A DNA stretch of 64,000 bases. It comes from Romanomermis culicivorax. Taxonomy: Eukaryota; Nematoda; Enoplea; Mermithida; Mermithidae. The position numbers and the translations under genes were made by a program. The notes under the pieces are model-generated. The model did no database searches and was not told the DNA's origin. It was given only the letters and a program-made list of their open reading frames with translations. The stretch covers positions 422,665-486,664 of the forward strand of contig CAWUHX010000248.1 of the NCBI GenBank assembly GCA_963922205.1, written 5' to 3'. This document shows, piece by piece, positions 1-11,123 of the stretch (the stretch's first letter is position 1; every line of letters begins with the position of its first letter).

Positions 1-23
1 TCTTGAACTCTCTCTTCAAAGTT

Positions 24-61
<38 letters not shown>

Positions 62-398
62 CCTCGTGGTCATATTTAGCCTTAGATGGAATTTACCACC
101 CACTTTGGGCTGCACTCTCAAGCAACCCGACTCTAGTACGAGACAATCTGACCAACACACCATCATTACGGGCCTTCCACCCTCTCCGGGGTCCCAATCA
201 AGGGATCTTATGATTTAGTGCCGTCCAGAGCGACTCGCACAAACGCTACAGGTCCCGATGGTCAAAAAGACCGAAGGGATTCAGCGCTGGGCTATTTCCA
301 GTTCACTCGCCGTTACTACGGAAATCCTTGTTAGTTTCTTTTCCTCCGCTTACTAATATGCTTAAATTCAGCGGGTAGTCATGCTTGAGTTGAAGTCG
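1..398 (-). rRNA. 28S rRNA gene, 5' end (partial)
   Basis: The reverse complement reads as the conserved start of the large-subunit rRNA: the block at 322-375 (complement of ...CCCGCTGAATTTAAGCATA...) is the universal 28S 5' region, followed leftward by the GCGGAGGAAAAGAAAC block and the D1/D2 entry region (AACGGCGAGTGAA, position about 300). The gene is read right to left and runs off the left edge of the window, so only its first 400 or so bases are present. The 5' boundary near 398 is placed by similarity to other animal 28S starts and could be off by 10-20 bases. It pairs with the 5.8S 3' end in the mature ribosome. There is no sign of a break or insertion in this part. Confidence 0.95.
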
Positions 399-1087
399 AA
401 AAATGAGTGATAGAACCGACGCGCAATGCGTCGATCAGTTCGGGACAATTTTCAAAGTCACACTCACAGTAGAAATATAACCTATGGCACGGCCGAACCG
501 AGTCGTCCATGAGGCAGGTAAAGACTCACCATTAGAGCCGACACTGTGATACTACAGACAGGGTGAATAGACACCAGCATCAACAGTGCAGGCGAGTCAA
601 TACTCGACGACCCGATTGGCACAAGTTTCTGATCTACCATCCGTAGAGTGAGACTCGTCACCAAACTTCACAATTTTCCGAGTTCTGAGGCGTCTCGGTC
701 ATAAAAAAAATTTAAGTCAGGTGTACTGTTTAGTGACACTCGCTTACAATAGACAAACACTATGGATGTAGACACCCGAGGCAGGCGTAAGTCTATAACA
801 AGCAAAGTGCACTGTAGAGGCGACAGCGCAGCTGACCAAAACTGACAGCACATACACTCCAGATAGACACCCAGGCAGGTGAAGTTACACTGAGAGGCGA
901 CAGTAGCTAAGAGGCGACAATGCAAACACAAGCCAGTCATTCCGGGCAGGTGAAAGTGTTACACAGAGGCGGTGTACACACCAACACAGTGAATAACTAA
1001 GCCTGATGAGGCACATGCATTGCGCTACTGCGTGTAACTACACAGTTGGTATCACACATCAAGAGTGCACACCATCAAAGTATCAAA
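399..1087 (-). other. Internal transcribed spacer 2 (ITS2)
   Basis: This is the roughly 690-bp spacer between 5.8S and 28S in the minus-strand rRNA precursor, removed during maturation. It has no coding potential worth reporting. It contains small stem-loops with the loop AGAGGCG (plus-strand reading) at 812-826, 889-904 and 960-976, and a related one at 678-698, the same family found in ITS1. Limits depend on the estimated 5.8S and 28S ends. Confidence 0.85.
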
Positions 1088-1243
1088 AACGACCTTCAAC
1101 CAAACATGGCACCGGGAATACCCGGTGCCGCAATGTGCGTTCAAAACTTTAGTGATCAATGCGTCTGCAATTCACACTAACTAACGGGTTTTGCCCCGTT
1201 TTTCATCGACCCACGAGCCAAGTGATCCACCGTTTAGAATGTC
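1088..1243 (-). rRNA. 5.8S rRNA gene
   Basis: The reverse complement contains the diagnostic 5.8S blocks in order: GGTGGATCACTTGGCTC and GTGGGTCGATGAA (1201-1232), GTGTGAATTGCAGACGCATTGATC (about 1155-1178), and TTGAACGCACATTGCG (about 1130-1146). The perfect 9-bp hairpin at 1108-1129 (GGCACCGGG / CCCGGTGCC, loop AATA) sits where the 3'-proximal 5.8S helix is expected. The helix after GATGAA is divergent in sequence but still a perfect stem (AACGGG / CCCGTT, 1183-1200). Length of about 155 nt is normal. The exact ends are estimated by family similarity. Confidence 0.92.
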
Positions 1244-2105
1244 ACTTAACTACGACACATGATGCGTCGAATGAGCGATACAAATGATAAAACTACCTCC
1301 TGGACGGATGAATGAACACAGGCAGGGATACTTTCAACTGACACTTTGTGCGCACAAACTGACAGTCTAGAAGGTGCGCAGGCCTTGCACCTTCATCGTA
1401 TCCTGTCACCCATCACTTTGAGTCTTCCCCACACCGAAACAGGCCGTGTGAGGTGCCGATTGACAGACAACAACAACACCATATGATAGAGGCGCACACA
1501 CTGTTGCTGTTTGTTATCAACCATCGACATCCAGAAAGCACAAAGGTACACAGTAGCAGAGTTCCAGTGACGGACTGTCGTCCGTATGGGAACCCATGGC
1601 CAAGTTAGCACAAGAGGCGGTATGCTATTAAACTGCCATGAGCACCATCCGAACAGATCATCTTTGACGCCCCTCACTCGCGATTGCACCGCCGTATCAG
1701 GTACGGACAACCAGAGTCATAGGTAGGGGATCACACACACTCATAGCAAAGTTGCAATGACGGAGAACTGTCGAAAGTGTCATTTTCCAGACCAGATCTA
1801 CACCCCAACCTGAGCCGTAGTTGCCCAAGTCACTCTTAGGTGCAGTGTGTGAAACGCATATTACGGTCAGTTACGCCACACGCATCTGAACAGTTCTCTC
1901 CTTTATAACAAAGTTGTACACCCATAATCGACCCGTGTACAACAACAATCGGTAGCAAGCTACCGTACGGTATCACTGCAACTTCACCTGCTACTATGCA
2001 CTGAGCTTCACATACACATACACACACAACACTGACTGCAAAGGCGACAGACTCACTACTGTGTGTGGGTGCGATACGTGGAACTCTTGGTTTGTTAGGC
2101 GAAGT

Positions 2106-2580
2106 ACCATATACAGGCGCAAGCACTGCAACCTGCAGCCGAGACTGCTGCACAATTGAGAGTGTGATGGATCCGTTGACACACTCACGTACTTGATGGT
2201 ACTTTCTTTAAGCCCTTCCCCACACTAGAGACAGGATCGTGTAAGGTATTGATGGACGTTTCAGAAAAACATCCATCCCAGGGCACCAACAAACGTGGTA
2301 TGAACACACTCAGAGGCGGTGAGTGTAGTCACATACCACAAAGAGCACAACCCAATGATGACTGCAGAGACGGCAGGCTCACCAAATGAGCTATACTCTG
2401 AATCAAATGGCGGAGAACCATACACAGGCGCAAGTACTACAACTCACAGCCGAGGCTGCTGTGAAGTTGAGCATGTGTGTGGTCCGTTGACACAGGCACG
2501 TACTTGATGGTTACTCTCTTTAAACCCCACCGCACACGAGAGACAGGACCGTGTACGGTATCGATAGACATCATCAGAAT
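2106..2580. repeat. ITS1 tandem duplication, offset 311 bp
   Basis: Bases 2106-2265 and 2417-2580 align along their length. Both run from ACCATA(T/C)ACAGGCGCAAG through a GGC/GAC-rich TGCTG stretch and TCCGTTGACACA..CACGTACTTGATGGT to an AGAGACAGGA(T/C)CGTGTA segment. A shorter and older relative of the second part is visible near 1426-1470 (TTCCCCACACCGAAACAGG..GTGTGAGG). The copies differ by substitutions and small indels, so the duplication is not recent. Confidence 0.75.
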
Positions 2581-2788
2581 GATGCCTATCATAGGGTACC
2601 AGAGTGAACCCACACAGAGGCGGTGTGAGAACACTCTCCTACTGCACATGCGTGACAACTGCCGAGACTACAGACTTGTTACACACACACACACAGTAGT
2701 GATCACTGATGAACAAAAACATCAAATGACCCGGAGAACAGACACACAGAGACGGTGTGCCTATACTCCAAAAAAAGATAAAAAAAAA

Positions 2789-2845
2789 TCAGAAAATGCA
2801 GTTTATCAACAGCTAGCTAGGCTGTTGACTCACTGCATTTTCTGA
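2789..2845. other. Perfect long hairpin in ITS1
   Basis: The outer arms TCAGAAAATGCAGT (2789-2802) and ACTGCATTTTCTGA (2832-2845) are perfectly complementary. After 5-nt internal loops an inner stem AACAGC / GCTGTT closes a 7-base TAGCTAG loop. An A-rich run (2769-2788) precedes it on the plus strand. In the rRNA precursor (minus strand) it would form a stable two-tier stem. Such structures in ITS1 often mark processing sites, but that role is inferred. Confidence 0.85.
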
Positions 2846-3405
2846 CTTAGCAGTGTGTGAATAGCCCGACCACAGAGACGGTGATCGAGCTACCAACACA
2901 CTACTGTCTGACCAAGTGCACCCACAGAGACGGTGAGCATACTAGATCAATGCACAAGAACGACTGCCGAGAGCCTACAGACTCGCCCCTGTGGTGAGTG
3001 TATCTCCAGCGACCACAGAGACGGTGGCCACTGACTACACTGCACAATGATAAAAATGTGAATAACAAAAAGTGTACCGGGCGGCTGATACTGCACAACC
3101 AGTACCAGCTCTTTGAAACCTTACACAGCACTCGGGCTGAGCTATCCCATTAGGCATAACGTAGCCAGACATAAAACTACCAACTAATGGATAGGATACC
3201 CGGTCAAAAAATGTCCGTGATTCAAACTTGAGCAAAAGCTCAGACAGCGCGTACAGTGTGTCCAGCCCAGAGACGTTAGGCCGAAACACAAACTCTACAC
3301 ACTGTGTTGACCAGTGACCCACGGACTCGCGCAACAAAGCGCTACCGCGTGACCGGGCCACCAGCCCTAACATACCCTCTAAGGGTTACCCCATTAGTGG
3401 TACGA

Positions 3406-3463
<58 letters not shown>

Positions 3464-3550
3464 AAAGGGACAGTTCAACGCACTTCCCGTGAACCAAAGT
3501 GACCGTTTGACGGGCCACCCTGGACACAGTCCATGTGTTTCACTGAACCT

Positions 3551-3598
<48 letters not shown>

Positions 3599-4046
3599 AT
3601 CAACGCGAGCTTATGACTCACGCTTACTAGATATTCCTCGTTCAAGGGCAATAATTCCAATGCCCTGTCCCAAGCACGAAAATAATTCGTGATTACCGAG
3701 TCTTCCCAGACACGGTTTCGATACATTCTGCTACCTTCATTGTAGCGCGCGTGCAGCCCCGGACATCTAAGGGCATCACAGACCTGTTATTGCTCAATCT
3801 CGTGCAGCTAATTGCTGCTTGTCCCTCTAAGAAGGTCGCCATACAGCAAAAGAATTTGGCGCCTAGTTAGTAGGCTAGAATCTCGTTCGTTATCGGAATT
3901 AACCAGACAAATCACTCCACCAACTAAGAACGGCCATGCACCACCACCCACAAAATCGAGAAAGAGCTATCAATCTGTCAATCCTTACTGTGTCCTGACC
4001 GGGTGAGCTTTCCCGTGTTGAGTCAAATTAAGCCGCAGGCTCCACA

Positions 4047-4081
<35 letters not shown>

Positions 4082-5219
4082 AAGCTTTGCAACCATACTT
4101 CCCCCGGAACCAGAAAACTTTGGTTTCCCGGAGGCTGCCCGCCGAGTCATAAAGTAACTCCGGCGAATGGCCAGTTGGCATCGTTTACGGTTAGAACTAG
4201 GGCGGTATCTGATCGCCTTCGAACCTCTAACTTTCGTCCTTGATTAATGAAAACATTCTTGGCAAATGCTTTCGCAGTAGTTCGTCTTGCTACGATCCAA
4301 GAATTTCACCTCTAACGCAGCAATACGAATGCCCCCGTCTGTTCCTCTTAATCATTACTTCAGTCTTCGAAACCAACAAAAGAGGACCAAAGTCCTATTC
4401 CATTATCCCATGCACTATATTCAAGCGTAAAGCTTGCTTTAAGCACTCTAATTTTTTCAAAGTAAACGTTCAAGTGCCGACCAGCACACAGTGAAGTGTA
4501 CTGGCCAACAGCTCAAAAATAGACCAGGAAAAACAGTTAGACCCTTTCGGGCTACCGTCTTCCAACGCCGAAAAATCAACTACGGGCGTTTTAACCACAA
4601 CAACTTTAATATACGCTATTAGAGCTGGAATTACCGCGGCTGCTGGCACCAGACTTGCCCTCTAATGGATCCTCGTTAAAGGATTTAAATTGTACCCATT
4701 CCGATGACAGGCCACAAAGTGGACTGTCTCGTTATTTTTCGTCACTACCTCCCCGTACCGGGATTGGGTAATTTGCGCGCCTGCTGCCTTCCTTGGATGT
4801 GGTAGCCATTTCTCAGGCTCCCTCTCCGGAGTCGAACCCTTATTCTCCGTTACCCGTTATAACCATGGTAGGCATATAACCTACCATCGAAAGTTGATAA
4901 GGCAGACATTTGAAAGATACGTCGCCAGTACGTGACTGTGCGATCACCATAGTTATTCAGAGTCACCAAAACAACGGGCCGAGACCCGATTGGTTTTGAT
5001 CTAATAAATGCGCTCTTTCCCCCGTGAAGAGGTCCGAGCTTAAGTGCATGTATTAGCTCTAGAATTACCACAGTTATCCAAGTAGAACAACTAAAATCTA
5101 ATAAACCGTAGCTGTTATACCGAGCCATTCGCGGCTTTACCATTTTAAGGCCTGTGCTTAGACATGCATGGCTTAATCTTTGAGACAAGCATATAACTAC
5201 TGGCAGGATCAACCAGATA
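3406..5219 (-). rRNA. 18S rRNA gene (complete)
   Basis: The reverse complement begins at 5219 with the universal small-subunit start (CTGGTTGATCCTGCCAGTAG) and ends at 3406 with the universal 3' end (GTAGGTGAACCTGCGGAAGG then ATCATTA). Internal landmarks include CAGCAGCCGCGGTAATTCC (about 4633-4652), the GAATTGACGGAAGGGCACC block (about 4053-4072) and the ACACCGCCCGTCG 3' region (about 3568-3582). The length of 1814 nt is normal for an animal, with no intron or insertion. It is the most reliable sequence here for taxonomic placement. Open frames across it, such as minus-strand 4850-5515, are incidental. Confidence 0.97.
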
Positions 5220-5932
5220 TCTCCGATAAACTGGTGAAAGGGTGCAACAAAAGACCCAGTCACTCTGACAAAAAATCCTTCCGTCAATTCCACGGTCCAT
5301 GGACCCCACGGCACCACTGTGAACTCTGCACGCAGTAGATGTGCCCCAATGTTTCTCAACCGCGCTCCCACCGTCACAAGCTGGAGAGCATTTGTGTGCA
5401 AAATTCCACCAATGGCCCGTGCAAATCCACTTTGCCACATTCGTTCAGTCGCAAAGCTCCAGAATGTGCATTGAACCTCTCGAGCCTCACTGCTCTTCTC
5501 CATCACTTTTCTCATTCAAACATCATCATAGTCACTTTCGACCGAGAATTGGTCTAAAATCACCACCACCATTGAATCGGGCACAGGGCAAAACCCCATA
5601 CACCGTCTATCAGCTGATACAAGAACCGGCATAGCCGATTCTACAGCCCACCACTACTAACCGGGCGGACTGACTGAGCTCTGAATCACCGAGCACCACC
5701 GAGCACCATCACACAGTGCGCCCCAACACTGTCATCGGTGTGCAGAACATTTTCTTTTTCACCAGAGCTCAGCGCGCTGAACACGGTTAGTTTGCGTCAC
5801 TCGCTATACTAGTCGCCCCATATAATATGTCTACTTTCGTACTATTGTGTGCGAATATACCCATACACCGTACTTTTATAGCGAGCTATAGGCCTCTACG
5901 TCGGTGCTAAATGCAAAAATGGTGAAAAATTT
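5220..5932 (-). other. 5' external transcribed spacer / upstream rDNA spacer
   Basis: This unique sequence of about 710 bp lies upstream of 18S in the direction of rRNA transcription. It should hold the 5' ETS and perhaps the RNA polymerase I start. The only local structures seen are a short tandem of CGAGCACCA (about 5688-5710) and an inverted repeat TATAGC-GA-GCTATA at 5877-5890, just before the 109-bp repeats. Pol I promoters have no general consensus, so no start can be assigned. Confidence 0.6.
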
Positions 5933-6526
5933 TCATTTCTTGACCGTGGAGACCGGTCTGAAGCCCGTCAGAAAAAATTTTTTTCAGACTGATGTTGAAC
6001 ACTTTCTGCAGAGCTGAAAAACCAGAACCGAGCAAAATTTTCATATTCACACCGGCGTAGACTGATTTGAAGCCCGTCAGAAAAAATTTTTTTCAGACCG
6101 GTGTTGGACACTTTCTGCCAGTCTGAAAAACCAAAACCGAGCAAAATTTTCATATTCACACCGATGTAGGCCGGGTTTGAAGCCCGTCAAAAAAAAATTT
6201 TTCAGACCGGTGTTGGACACTTTCTGCTGATCTGAAAAACCAAAACCGAGCAAAATTTTCATATTCACACCGGCGTAGACCAGTTTTAAGCCCGTCAAAA
6301 AAAAATTTTTTTCAGACCGGTGTTGGACACTTTCTGCCGGTCTGAAAAACCAAAACCGAGCAAAATTTTCATATTCACACCGGCGTAGACCAGTTTGAAG
6401 CCCGTCAAAAAAATTTTTTTTCAGACGGCGTTGGACACTTTCTGCCGGTCCTGAAAAACCAAAACCCAGCAAAATTTTCATATTCACACCGGCGTAGACC
6501 GGTTTGAAGCCCGTCGAAAAAAATTT
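5933..6526. repeat. rDNA intergenic-spacer tandem repeat, 109-110 bp units
   Basis: About 5.5 tandem units are visible. The landmark CATATTCACACCG recurs at 6042, 6151, 6260, 6370 and 6479, and a degenerate first unit starts near 5933. Each unit contains an inverted repeat, in the best copies ACCGGTTTGAA or ACCGGTCTGAA facing TTCAGACCGGT across an A/T run of variable length (AAAAAATTTTTTT). The array runs straight into the assembly gap, so its true size is unknown. In other animals such spacer repeats act as Pol I enhancers, spacer promoters or terminators; that role is only inferred here. Open frames on the minus strand (5968-6647) are by-products of the repetition. Confidence 0.9.
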
Positions 6527-6626
6527 NNNNNNNNNNNNNNNNNNNNNNNNNNNNNNNNNNNNNNNNNNNNNNNNNNNNNNNNNNNNNNNNNNNNNNNNNN
6601 NNNNNNNNNNNNNNNNNNNNNNNNNN
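6527..6626. other. Assembly gap (100 N)
   Basis: Exactly 100 N separate the rDNA spacer repeats from the satellite array. A round 100 usually denotes a scaffold join of unknown length. The satellite begins immediately after it at its GTTTACAGGG landmark. Confidence 0.99.
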
Positions 6627-9600
6627 GTTTACAGGGCCTGAAATCAAATAAAGCTTTGACTTAGTCTGTAAGACAGTGTCCTGTAGTGGGACTGTGTCTC
6701 TGGCTATTGTGATTCACATACTGTTTGATTGAGAAATAAAGGCAATCACATAAAATCGTTTTATAACAAAGTCCCCCTTTCTCTAGACACTTTTAAATAG
6801 CCTGCCTCATCAACTCAATCAAAACCTTAGTTTCAAAGTTCTTTTGAGGTCGAATAGCTCTTCTGGGCTTTCTTGTTCATAACTTCCTGTATTCAATAGA
6901 TGACCAGACTGAAGCATTTCAGATTTGAGGACATACTTTAGTGACTCCTACCCTCAACATGACCCGAAATCAGATAAATCATGGATTTATCATGAAATAC
7001 AAAGACCTGAAGTTGAGCTTTTTCTCTAGCATATGTGATTCACACCGTTGTTGATTCAGAAAAAAACTTTGTGGCATTAAATCATTTTTCAACACATCCC
7101 CAATTCTCTAGCAACTCTGAGATAGTCTGACTTATCAATCCAGTTAAACTTTAGTGTCAATGATCTCGTGCAGTCAAAAAGCTCATCTTGGTATTCTTAT
7201 TCGTGCTCTTCTGTATTCAATAGATGACAAAACTGTAGAATTTCAGATTTGGAAAAATATTTTAATTATTACTTTTGTTTACAGGGCCTGAAATCAAATA
7301 AAGCTTTAACTTAGTCTGTAAGACAGTGTCCTGTAGTGGGACTGTGTCTCTGGCTATTGTGATTCACATACTGTTTGATTGAGAAATAAATGCAATCACA
7401 TAAAATCGTTTTATAACAAAGACCCCCTTTCTCTAGACGCTTTTAAATAGCCTGCCTCATCAATCCAATAAAAACCTTAGTTTCAAAATTCTTTTGAGCT
7501 GAAAAAGCTCTTCTGGGCTTTCTTGTTCATAACCTCTAGTATTCAGTAGATGACCAGACTGCAGCATTTCAGATTTGAGGACATATTTTAGTGACTCCTA
7601 CTCCCAACATGACCCAAAATCAGATAAATCATGGATTTATCATGAAATACAAAGACCTGAAGTTGAGCTGCTTCTCTAGCATATGTGATTCACAGCTTGG
7701 TTGATTCAGAAAAAAACTTTGTGGCATTAAATCATTTTTCAACACATCCCTAATTCTCTAGCAACTCTGAGATAGTCTGGCTTATCAATCCAATTAAACC
7801 TCAGTCTCAATGTTCTTGTGCAGTCAAAAAGCTCATCTTGGTATTCTTATTTTTACTCTTCTGTATTTAATAGATGACAAAACTGTAGAATCTCAGATTT
7901 GGAAAAATATTTTTGATATTACTTTTGTTTACAGGGCCTGAAATCAAAAAAAGCTTTAACTTAGTCTGTAAGACAGTGTCCTGTAGTGGGACTGTGTCTC
8001 TGGCTATTGTGATTCACATACTGTTTGATTGAGAAATAAACGCAATCACATAAAATCGTTTTATAACAGAGGCCCCCTTTCTCTAGACAATTTTGAATAG
8101 CCTGCCTCATCAATCCAATCAAAACCTTAGATTCAAAGTTCTTTTGAGGTTGAATAGCTCTTCTGGGCTTTCTTGTTCATAACTTCTTGTATTCAATAGA
8201 TGACCAGACTGCAGCATTTCAGATTTGAGGACAAATTCTAGTGACTCCTACTCTCAACATGACCCGAAATCAGATAAATCATGGATTATGTGATTCACAG
8301 CATGGTTGATTCAGAAAAAAACTTTGTGACATTAAATCATTTTTCAACACATCCCCAATTCTCTAGCAACTCTGAGATAGTCTGGCTTTTCAATCCAATT
8401 AAACCTTAGTCTCAATGTTCTTGTGCAGTCAAAAAGCTCATCTTGGTATTCTTATTCTTACTCTTCTGTATTCAATAGATGACAAAACTGTAGAATCTCT
8501 GATTTGGAAAAATATTTTTAATATTACTTTTGTTTACAGGGCCTGAAATCAAATAAAGCTTTAACTTAGTCTGTAAGACAGTGTCCTGTAGTGGGACTGT
8601 GTCTCTGGCTATTGTGATTCACATACTGTTTGATTGAGAAATAAAGGCAATCACATAAAATCGTTTTATAACAAAGTCCCCCTTTCTCTAAACACTTTTA
8701 AATAGCCTGCCTCATCAATCCAATCAAAACCTTAGTTTCAAAATTCTTTTGAGATCCAATAGCTCTTCTGGGCTTTCTTGTTCATAACTTCCTGTATTCA
8801 ATAGATGACCAGACTGCAGCATTTCAGATTTGAGGACATATTTTAGTGACTCCTACTCTCAACATGACCCGAAATCAGATAAATCATGGATTTATCATGA
8901 AATACAAAGACCTGAAGTTGAGCTGCTTCTCTAGCATATGTGATTCACAGCATGGTTGATTCAGAAAAAAACTTTGTGGCATAAAATCATTTTTCAACAC
9001 ATCCCCAATTCTCTAGCAACTCTGAGATAGTCTGGCTTATCAATCCAATTAAACCTCAGTCTCAATGTTCTTGTGCAGTCAAAAAGCTCATCTTGGTATT
9101 CTTATTTTTACTCTTCTGTATTTAATAGATGACAAAACTGTAGAATCTCAGATTTGGAAAAATATTTCTGATATTACTTTTGTTTACAGGGCCTGAAATC
9201 AAATAAAGCTTTAACTTAGTCTGTAAGACAGTGTCCTGTAGTGGGACTGTGTCTCTGGCTATTGTGATTCACATACTGTTTGATTGAGAAATAAAGGCAA
9301 TCACATAAAATCGTTTTATAACAGAGGCCCCCTTTCTCTAGACAATTTTGAATAGCCTGCCTCATCAATCCAATCCAAACCTTAGTTTCAAAATTCTTTT
9401 GAGGTCGAATAGCTCTTCTGGGCTTTCTTGTTCATAACTTCTTGTATTCAATAGATGACCAGACTGCAGCATTTCAGATTTGAGGACATATTTTAGTGAC
9501 TCCTACTCTCAACATGACCCGAAATCAGATAAATCATGGATTATGTGATTCACAGCGTGGTTGATTCAGAAAAAAACTTTGTGGCATTAAATCATTTTTC

Positions 9601-10473
9601 AACACATCCCCAATTCTCTAGCAACTCTGAGATAGTCTGGCTTATCAATCCAATTAAACCTTAGTCTCAATGTTCTTGTGCAGTCAAAAAGCTCATCTTG
9701 GTATTCTTATTTTTACTCTTCTGTATTCAATAGATGACAAAACTGTAGAATCTCAGATTTGGAAAAATATTTCTGATATTACTTTTGTTTACAGGGCCTG
9801 AAATCAAATAAAGCTTTAACTTAGTCTGTAAGACAGTGTCCTGTAGTGGGACTGTGTCTCTGGCTATTGTGATTCACATACTGTTTGATTGAGAAATAAA
9901 CGCAATCACATAAAATCGTTTTATAACAGAGGCCCCCTTTCTCTAGACAATTTTGAATAGCCTGCCTCATCAATCCAATCAAAACCTTAGTTTCAAAATT
10001 CTTTTGAGGTCGAATAGCTCTTCTGGGCTTTCTTGTTCATAACCTCCTGTATTCAATAGATGACCAGACTGCAGCATTTCAGATTTGAGGACATATTTTA
10101 GTGACTCCTACTCTCAACATGACCCGAAATCAGATAAATCATGGATTATGTGATTCACAGCTTGGTTGATTCAGAAAAAAACTTTGTGGCATTAAATCAT
10201 TTTTCAACACATCCCCAATTCTCTAGCAACTCTGAGATAGTCTGGCTTATCAATCCAATTAAACCTTAGTCTCAATGTTCTTGTGCAGTCAAAAAGCTCA
10301 TCTTGGTATTCTTATTCTTACTCTTCTGTATTCAATAGATGACAAAACTGTAGAATCTCAGATTTGGAAAAATATTTTTAATATTACTTTTGTTTACAGG
10401 GCCTGAAATCAAATAAAGCTTTAACTTAGTCTGTAAGACAGTGTCCTGTAGTGGGACTGTGTCTCTGGCTATT

Positions 10474-11123
10474 GTGATTCACATACTGTTTGATTGAGAA
10501 ATAAAGGCAATCACATAAAATCGTTTTATAACAAAGTCCCCCTTTCTCTAGACACTTTTAAATAGCCTGCCTCATCAATCCAATCAAAACCTTAGTTTCA
10601 AAGTTCTTTTGAGGTCGAATAGCTCTTCTGGGCTTTCTTGTTCATAACTTCCTGTATTCAATAGATGACCAGACTGCAGCATTTCAGATTTGAGGACATA
10701 TTTTAGTGACTCCTACTCTCAACATGACCCGAAATCAGATAAATCATGGATTTATCATGAAATACAAAGACCTGAAGTTGAGCTGCTTCTCTAGCATATG
10801 TGATTCACAGCGTGGTTGATTCAGAAAAAAACTTTGTGGCATTAAATCATTTTTCAACACATCCCCAATTCTCTAGCAACTCTGAGATAGTCTGGCTTAT
10901 CAATCCAATTAAACTTTAGTGTCAATGTTCTTGTGCAGTCAAAAAGCTCATCTTGGTATTCTTATTCGTGCTCTTCTGTATTCAATAGATGACAAAACTG
11001 TAGAATTTCAGATTTGGAAAAATATTTTAATTATTACTTTTGTTTACAGGGCCTGAAATCAAATAAAGCTTGAGCTTAGTCTGTAAGACAGTGTCCTGTA
11101 GTGGGACTGTGTCTCTGGCTATT
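10474..11123 (+). repeat. Example satellite unit showing two related halves of about 325 bp
   Basis: Half A (10474-10799) and half B (10800-11123) both begin GTGATTCACA. Further matched landmarks in the same order are CCTTTCTCTAGACAC / CAATTCTCTAGCAAC, CTCATCAATCCAAT(C/T)AAA / CTTATCAATCCAATTAAA, TGTATTCAATAGATGAC.A.ACTG in both halves, and ATTTCAGATTTG(A/G)..A.ATATTTTA in both. The spacing is 326 and 324 bp. The 650-bp repeat is therefore a dimer of an older unit of about 325 bp whose halves diverged before the present array was amplified. Confidence 0.85.

Larger units (their letters stand above)
812..3027. repeat. Dispersed ITS stem-loop family with loop AGAG(G/A)CG
   Basis: At least nine short inverted repeats share the plus-strand loop AGAGGCG or AGAGACG but have different complementary stems: CTGT/ACAG at 812-826, ACTG/CAGT at 889-904 (8-base loop), TACAC/GTGTA at 960-976, ACACTC/GAGTGT at 2306-2326 (9-base loop), CTGC/GCAG at 2362-2376, CACAC/GTGTG at 2611-2627 and 2743-2759, CGACCAC/GTGATCG with one mismatch at 2867-2887, and CCAC/GTGG at 3013-3027. 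Looser members lie at 678-698 (CCGAG/CTCGG), 1606-1627 (TAGCA/TGCTA) and 2923-2935. In the RNA the loop reads CG(C/U)CUCU. A constant loop on covarying stems points to selection on RNA structure. Function is unknown. Confidence 0.75.
1244..3405 (-). other. Internal transcribed spacer 1 (ITS1), long and repeat-bearing
   Basis: This is the spacer between 18S and 5.8S in the minus-strand precursor. At about 2.16 kb it is long for an animal. It contains a 311-bp-offset internal duplication (2106-2265 against 2417-2580), a more diverged related block near 1426-1480, many short stem-loops with loop AGAG(G/A)CG, a 57-nt hairpin at 2789-2845, and short CA/TG-rich stretches. No convincing gene lies on either strand. 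The length looks to have grown by internal duplication. Confidence 0.88.

Noticed and set aside
4850..5515. A 221-codon minus-strand frame
   Set aside because: It lies over the 5' part of 18S rRNA and its leader. Ribosomal RNA sequence constrains it, not protein coding.
5968..6526. Open frames with repeated residues on the minus strand over the 109-bp repeats
   Set aside because: Tandem repetition without stops produces them. Unit length is not a multiple of three, so frames rotate from unit to unit.
6484..6640. Direct physical link between rDNA and satellite
   Set aside because: A 100-N gap separates them, so the adjacency is a scaffolding inference and cannot be read from the sequence.
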